Source: CAWJKP01 sp963843465
Lineage (GTDB): Bacteria > Planctomycetota > Planctomycetia > Pirellulales > Thermoguttaceae
NCBI GenBank assembly: GCA_963843465.1
Contig: CAWJKP010000004.1
Location: forward strand, 372,001-436,000
DNA length: 64,000 nt
Direction: 5' to 3'
The translations under genes were made by a program, and so were the position numbers. The notes beneath the pieces were generated by a model. The model ran no database searches, was not told where the DNA came from, and saw only the letters and a program-made list of their open reading frames with translations. Of this stretch, positions 59,564 to 64,000 are shown piece after piece. Positions within the stretch are counted from its first letter, which is position 1, and each line of letters starts with the position of its first letter.

Positions 59564-61876
59564 TCAGAACCCTTCGCCCTTGGTGCTGGTCTTGATCCGG
59601 CAGAGATACTGATGGGCCGTGACGTATAGCACGGAGCCGTCTTCGCCGAAGGCACAGTTGGCAGTGATCTCATCGGGATTGATTCGGCCCAGCAACACCC
59701 CGTCCGGCGAGAAGACGTTGACCCCGCCCGGCCCGGCAGCGAACAGGTTGCCTGTCTTGTCGATCTTCATGCCGTCGGGTAGGCCCTTGAGCGTCTTCGT
59801 CCAACGCGTGGCGTCGTAGAAGACGCGGCCGGAACCGAGGGTCCCATCCTCCTTGACCGCAAACGCCATCCACACCGCCTTCTGCGGATCGGACTGCGAC
59901 ACGTAGAGGATCTTTTCGTCGGGCGAGAAGGCGATGCCGTTGGGTCGCGTCATCTCCTTGATCAACAGCGTGACCTTGCCGTCGGCGGCCGACACGCGGA
60001 ACACGCCGGAGAAATCCAGCTCACGGGTCGGGTCGTCGGCACCCTGGGGCAGGCCGTAGGGCGGGTCGGTGAAGTAGAGATCCCCGTTGGACTTGAACAC
60101 CAGGTCGTTGGGGCTGCTCAGCCGCTTGCCCTCGTAGCGATCCACCAGTTTGGTCCACCGGCCGTTCGCGTCGCGTCGCACGATCTGCCGATCGCCGTGC
60201 TGGCAGAGTACCAACCGGCCAGCCGCATCGAGTGTCAATCCGTTGGAGCCCACTTCACCGCCCCTGGGGGTTGTGCCCGTGTAACCGCTGGGCTTGAGGA
60301 AAACGCTGATTCCCTCGCCGTCCTTCCATTTCATCACCGTATTATTCGGGATGTCGGAGAAAAGCAGGTAGCCGCCGGGAGGGGCTGCCGTGGCCGGACC
60401 GGGCTGGCGGACCCACACCGGCCCTTCCGACCACTTGAATCCTTCGGCCAGCTTCTCCAACACCGCGTCACGCGGCACCAATCGGTCGAAACGGGGATCG
60501 AGTCGCTCGATCGTTCCAATGGTCGGATAGGTGGCCTTCTTCTCTCTGGCCGTTGGCAATGCCTGCTCGATGTGGGCGGCGGCACACTGGGCAAGCAGCT
60601 CGTAGGCGGGCTTCGTCCAGTGGAAACGGTCGCCCGCGGCCATGTCCAGCTTGTTCACCAGGATGCCGTAGTAGTCGGCAACCGGGATGTGGTTCTCCAC
60701 CATGATCTTCGTAGCGATCTGGTTCCGCCCTACGATCACGGGGTTGAACTCGGAATCGACTGCGATGGGTCGAGTCTTGGTCGTCATTGGCGTCGTGGAG
60801 GCGAAGACGAGCTTGGCCTTGGGGGCAAACTTGCGGAGGTTGGCCAGGTGGGCCCGCATTAGGGGTTCGTATTGGCCTTCAGGAATCCGGCCAGGCTCCC
60901 AGGCATGGAGGCCGATGTCGTTGAAGAGGATCACGTCGTAGGCGTGCTCGGCGAAGATGGCCTTCATGTCGGCGGGCAGGTCCCCCGAGCCGATGTGCTT
61001 GGGGGTGACCCACACGTCGAGGTTGACCTTGCCACGGAGCAGTTCGGCAGCCTTGGCGTGATAGCCATTGAGGATGGAGTCGCCGATCAGCAGGACGTGT
61101 GGCAGCTTGGGGTCGGTGGCGAGCACCTGCCATACACCCCAGCCGCTCGGCTTGGCGGTGGCGGACTTGGGGTGGACCAATGGCTCGGCACGGTATACGG
61201 CCAGTTTGCGGATCACGGGTTCGGCCACGGTCTCCGTTGCCCGGAAGCGGATCTTCGTTACCTCCATCGGGGCGAAACGCTCGATCCGCTTGTGGCCGAT
61301 CGACTGGCCGTGGGCTAGCTTCGTCCATCGGTCGCCGACCTGCCCTTCAAGCACGTATCGACGTACCCGCTCGCCCTCGGTGATCTGTTCCATGAGGATC
61401 ACGTTGTCGATCACGGTGGCCTTCGCCAGGACCAGCTCCACCGTATTGCCGCGGCCACTGGTCTCGGCGATGCTCTTACCGAATCGCCGTCGGATCTCGT
61501 CGCCGAACTCCTGGAACCGTTTCATGTCGGCCTCGGGAACCAAACCGTCGCGGTCGATGTTCCCGTTGAGGATCAGGTTACAGCCACGGCCCACGGAGCC
61601 GTAGTACATCTTGACCAGTTCATCGACGGTGCGAACCTTGCTTTCATGATGGGGATGCCAGAACCAGTCGTGGTTACGCAAAGGGGCGTCGCACTCGCCG
61701 CCATCGCTGAAGGTGGCGATGTCGAAATGATAGAACATCCCAAGCTCCAAATCCTGCCAGGCCGCCTGCTCAGGCGTCGGCCGAGGGAAATGGACGTTGC
61801 TGGCCGGCGTTGCTCCACGGGCCAGAGTTGTGGCAAGCGTGCAAACCAAAGTCGAAAGCAAGACCGTCAGTCGCAT
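59564..61876 (-). CDS. Fusion: GH29 remnant + SGNH hydrolase + SMP-30/gluconolactonase
   Basis: A 770-residue secreted protein. Signal peptide (VLLSTLVCTLATTLARGA). Residues about 25-250 are the two ends of a GH29 fucosidase, QDLELGMFYHFDIATFSDGG joined to ECDAPLRNHDWFWHPHHESK and VGRGCNLILNGNIDRDGLVP, with the catalytic middle (about 200 residues, including the nucleophile) missing. Residues about 258-455 are an SGNH esterase (LLIGDSILNGYH; Asp/His in AAGDRFHWTKPAY). Residues about 470-770 are an SMP-30 propeller (FKWSEGPVW; SPNDLVFKSNGDLYFTDPPY; MTRPNGIAFSPDEKILYVSQ). One open frame throughout. Confidence 0.78.
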   Translation of the reverse strand: MRLTVLLSTLVCTLATTLARGATPASNVHFPRPTPEQAAWQDLELGMFYHFDIATFSDGGECDAPLRNHDWFWHPHHESKVRTVDELVKMYYGSVGRGCNLILNGNIDRDGLVPEADMKRFQEFGDEIRRRFGKSIAETSGRGNTVELVLAKATVIDNVILMEQITEGERVRRYVLEGQVGDRWTKLAHGQSIGHKRIERFAPMEVTKIRFRATETVAEPVIRKLAVYRAEPLVHPKSATAKPSGWGVWQVLATDPKLPHVLLIGDSILNGYHAKAAELLRGKVNLDVWVTPKHIGSGDLPADMKAIFAEHAYDVILFNDIGLHAWEPGRIPEGQYEPLMRAHLANLRKFAPKAKLVFASTTPMTTKTRPIAVDSEFNPVIVGRNQIATKIMVENHIPVADYYGILVNKLDMAAGDRFHWTKPAYELLAQCAAAHIEQALPTAREKKATYPTIGTIERLDPRFDRLVPRDAVLEKLAEGFKWSEGPVWVRQPGPATAAPPGGYLLFSDIPNNTVMKWKDGEGISVFLKPSGYTGTTPRGGEVGSNGLTLDAAGRLVLCQHGDRQIVRRDANGRWTKLVDRYEGKRLSSPNDLVFKSNGDLYFTDPPYGLPQGADDPTRELDFSGVFRVSAADGKVTLLIKEMTRPNGIAFSPDEKILYVSQSDPQKAVWMAFAVKEDGTLGSGRVFYDATRWTKTLKGLPDGMKIDKTGNLFAAGPGGVNVFSPDGVLLGRINPDEITANCAFGEDGSVLYVTAHQYLCRIKTSTKGEGF

Positions 61877-61910
61877 GGGAGCGTCCCCTGGGAGTGTTCT
61901 CAGACCGGCT

Positions 61911-61947
61911 GCATTGTACCTCGCTTCCGTGGCCTGCGGTACAATGC
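61911..61947. promoter_or_regulatory. Divergent promoter with 10-bp inverted repeat (dinB / fusion gene)
   Basis: GCATTGTACC at 61911-61920 and GGTACAATGC at 61938-61947 are perfect complements. Each contains a -10-like TACAAT on its own strand, pointing to the two divergent genes. It may be two back-to-back promoters or an operator. Confidence 0.5.
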
Positions 61948-61969
61948 CGGTGTGTTTCGAGGACTGCCG

Positions 61970-63145
61970 ATGATATTGCACGCGGATATGGACGCCTTTT
62001 ACGCCTCGGTCGAGGAGCGGGACCGGCCGGAACTGGTTGGCAAGCCGGTCATCGTGGGCGGCTCGCCGGAGAAGCGGGGTGTGGTCTCGGCGGCCAACTA
62101 CGTCGCCCGCCGCTACGGCGTCCACAGTGCCATGCCCTCGGTCACAGCCCACCGGCTCTGCCCCCAGGGCGTCTATCTGCCGCCGCGGATCGGCTACTAT
62201 GCGGAGGTCTCCGGCCAGATCCGGGAAATCTTTGAGCGATTCACCCCGCTGGTGGAGCCCCTCTCGCTGGACGAAGCATTCCTCGACGTAACCGGCAGCG
62301 AGCACCTCTTCGGACCGGCGGAGGAGATCGGGCGGAAGATCAAGCAGACGATCCGCGAGGAGTTACGGCTGGTGGTCTCGGTGGGCGTGGCCCCCAACAA
62401 GTTCCTGGCCAAGATCGCCAGCGACCTGAAGAAGCCCGACGCCCTGGTCGTCGTGGAGCCGGACAAGGTGCAGGAGTTCCTCGATCCTCTACCGGTCGAG
62501 CGGCTCTGGGGCGTCGGCAAGCAGAGCAGCAAGGTTTTCCAGCGGCTGGGCATCCGCACCATCGGCCAGCTCCGCCAGTGGCCGCTGGACGTGCTCCAGA
62601 GCCGCTTCGGTAGCAGCGGCGAGCACCTCTGGAACTTGGCTTACGGCCGCGACGACCGGCCTGTGGTATCCGAGCGGGAGGCGAAGTCGATCTCCAACGA
62701 GACGACGTTCGAGCGGGACATCGCCGACATGGAGGTGCTGAGGGCGTGGTTGGTGGACCTCGTTGAGCAGGTCGGCTGGCGGCTGCGACGGCACCGACTC
62801 CGCGGTCGAACGGTGCAGCTCAAGGTCCGCTTCGCCGACTTCTCGCTGATCACCCGGTCCCAGACCCTGCCGGAGCCCACGGACATCACCGACGAGTTGT
62901 GGCGGGCGGCCGACGAGTTGCTCTGCCAGCGGCTCCCGGCCGGGCACCTGCCGGTGCGGCTGGTGGGGATGGGCGTCAGTGGGCTGGACGACACGGGCCT
63001 GGTACAGGGGCTGTTGTTCGATCAGGAGGAGCGGGAGAAGCAGAGTCAGGTGGACGCGGTAGCCGACGAGATCAAGGAGCGGTTTGGGGCGGGGGCTCTG
63101 CGGCGGGGGAGCAGTCTTCGAGGTGAAAGCCCGAGGACGCTGTAG
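61970..63145 (+). CDS. dinB: DNA polymerase IV (Y-family)
   Basis: A 391-residue translesion polymerase. Metal-binding Asp in ILHADMDAFYASVEERD and Asp-Glu in PLSLDEAFLDVTGSEHLFG; fingers VVSAANYVARRYGVHSAM; helix-hairpin-helix ERLWGVGKQSSKVFQRLGI; little-finger domain to about residue 345. No beta-clamp motif is obvious at the end. It copies damaged DNA with low fidelity (family knowledge). Confidence 0.94.
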   Translation: MILHADMDAFYASVEERDRPELVGKPVIVGGSPEKRGVVSAANYVARRYGVHSAMPSVTAHRLCPQGVYLPPRIGYYAEVSGQIREIFERFTPLVEPLSLDEAFLDVTGSEHLFGPAEEIGRKIKQTIREELRLVVSVGVAPNKFLAKIASDLKKPDALVVVEPDKVQEFLDPLPVERLWGVGKQSSKVFQRLGIRTIGQLRQWPLDVLQSRFGSSGEHLWNLAYGRDDRPVVSEREAKSISNETTFERDIADMEVLRAWLVDLVEQVGWRLRRHRLRGRTVQLKVRFADFSLITRSQTLPEPTDITDELWRAADELLCQRLPAGHLPVRLVGMGVSGLDDTGLVQGLLFDQEEREKQSQVDAVADEIKERFGAGALRRGSSLRGESPRTL

Positions 63146-63202
63146 CACCGGTCTTGGCCGCGGAGAACGGCGGTAGGCTTCAGGCTGGATCGGGGTTAGT
63201 CT

Positions 63203-63245
63203 ATGGTCCAAATATGGTCCACTATTGCCAATTCGGAGCAACGCC
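63203..63245 (+). repeat. 21-bp repeat plus inverted 12-bp segment (right copy)
   Basis: Second copy of the pair described at 23066: the 21-bp block is in the same orientation, the 12-bp block (CGGAGCAACGCC, 63234-63245) is inverted relative to the left copy. Confidence 0.6.
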
Positions 63246-63312
63246 GTGGCAACGGCTTAACAACGCGGTATTGACGCAAGTCCTTGCCCCACAATCACTC
63301 AGCAACATTGAT

Positions 63313-63525
63313 ACGAAAGGACTTACGGCGAGGGCGGCACAGACATCATGTTCCCAACGACCCATGACCTGTCGCCCAACACACGGGACGCCTGCTTGAC
63401 CGTGCTCGACCACATCCTCGCCCCCGGCAACAGCGTCCTAATTACAACCAAGCCCCACCTGGAGTCTATCCGGGCCGTCTGCGACCGGTTCGCGGCCCAC
63501 AATCGTGCGGGCACCAATCAACAGG
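63313..63525 (+). pseudogene. Radical-SAM-type protein fragment
   Basis: Frame reads GEGGTDIMFPTTHDLSPNTR, DACLTVLDHILAPGNSVLIT and KPHLESIRAVCDRFAAHN, the central part of a radical-SAM (SplB-like) protein after the CxxxCxxC motif. Both the cluster-binding N-terminus and the C-terminus are missing; a stop lies just upstream. Confidence 0.55.
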
Positions 63526-63587
63526 CCATGCACCGCCTCCACGCTCTGCCCAACCAGACCCCCTCGACTACTCCTCAAAGCACCATC

Positions 63588-63869
63588 TTAATACTTCGCA
63601 GGAGGCGCTGCCGGTGCCGCCGGTGGTGGTGCCATAACCGGAGTCGGAGCCGGTGTCGCTGGGGCAACGCCGGCGCAGCCCGACTGGCAGCCGCAGGAAC
63701 CACCACAGGCCGAGCAGCCGCACGGCGCGGAGCAGCAGGAGGTGGCGCAGCAACTGGTGCAGCACGGCGCGCAGGGGCAGCAACACTTGCAGCGGCGAGC
63801 CCAAGCCGAGTCAGCACAGACCAACAGAACGAGCAACAGAACGGCCAGTGACAAAAAGATTCGTCGCAT
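63588..63869 (-). CDS. Secreted cysteine-rich protein with Pro/Ala tail
   Basis: A 93-residue secreted protein: signal peptide (FLSLAVLLLVLLVCADSAWA), then 40 residues with about 20 cysteines (RRCKCCCPCAPCCTSCCATS and onward), then a Pro/Ala/Thr tail. Candidate for metal binding or a disulfide-rich surface protein. AAAGGAGA precedes ATG 63869. Confidence 0.65.
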   Translation of the reverse strand: MRRIFLSLAVLLLVLLVCADSAWARRCKCCCPCAPCCTSCCATSCCSAPCGCSACGGSCGCQSGCAGVAPATPAPTPVMAPPPAAPAAPPAKY

Positions 63870-64000
63870 CGCAGAGTCTCCTTTGACGGGATAGCACAAG
63901 TGTCGTTAGGTACCAGACACTTTGACGCCTGCAATAAGCCCATCCGACGCGGGAAATCAGACCAGCGTAAGAATTATCACAACGCAACTCGGGCAGTCAA

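Noticed and set aside
23066..63245. A 40-kb mobile element bounded by the 21-bp repeats
   Set aside because: The interval is mainly ordinary planctomycete chromosomal genes, and the flanking 12-bp blocks are in opposite orientation, which does not fit simple att sites.

Overview
The window looks like chromosome of a Planctomycetota bacterium (Pirellulales-like). The basis is inference from protein style: many secreted beta-propeller and carbohydrate-active enzymes with planctomycete signal peptides, a membrane protein carrying the NPYQSP signature, an acyl-carrier-like protein starting MGIDALDL, a LuxR-type response regulator and a GC-rich sequence. No rRNA and no intact tRNA is present.

Region 1 (1 to about 22,980) is the right part of an integrated mobile island. 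Its right boundary is a tyrosine integrase (21516-22769, minus) next to a 3' half copy of a tRNA-Leu(CAG) gene (22924-22982) followed by the tRNA's own terminator. The left boundary is outside the window. From left to right the island holds: a partial unknown gene; a large COG1205-type helicase (803-6147) broken by three frameshifts; a RecB/Cas4-like PD-(D/E)XK nuclease with one frameshift (a probable anti-phage module); a second tyrosine recombinase; an xre-fic pair whose xre gene is split by an IS701-family element; a frameshifted TrmB-like regulator; a DUF932 protein; a sigma-factor-like gene flanked by two copies of a direct repeat; a cluster of four RNA hairpins; a SprT-like metalloprotease; membrane proteins; a VirD4/TraG-like ATPase with a replication-relaxation-like protein; a primase-like protein; and an excisionase-like protein. 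This gene set fits an integrative element with conjugation-related parts. No relaxase is visible.

Region 2 (about 23,000-24,400) is a junction zone: an N-terminally deleted second integrase beside a 21-bp repeat that recurs at 63.2 kb, and a decayed secreted-protein gene.

Region 3 (24,668-36,580) is intact chromosomal sequence: a polysaccharide-degradation run (GH29 fucosidase with F5/8C domain, clan-A glycosidase, BNR-type propeller, PQQ-type propeller), then three tandem paralogues of a secreted DUF4139-like family, then a convergent PQQ-type propeller.

Region 4 (36,600-50,700) is a mosaic of short housekeeping and stress genes (response regulator, DUF2294, AlkA-type glycosylase, GT2, DUF423, HD hydrolase, acyl-carrier-like protein) mixed with many gene fragments, short duplications and internally deleted genes. 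It reads as a gene graveyard.

Region 5 (50,765-63,870) holds a truncated propeller, a Tat-exported glycosidase-like protein, an acidic protein beside an HU-type protein, an FMN reductase, a GH10 xylanase, a LuxR response regulator, a nitrilase, an unusual GH29-remnant/SGNH/SMP-30 fusion divergent from DNA polymerase IV, a radical-SAM fragment and a cysteine-rich secreted protein.

Two kinds of damage separate the window: frameshifts cluster in the island (left), and clean deletions cluster on the right. Either could be biological decay or assembly or read error, and that cannot be settled from one sequence.
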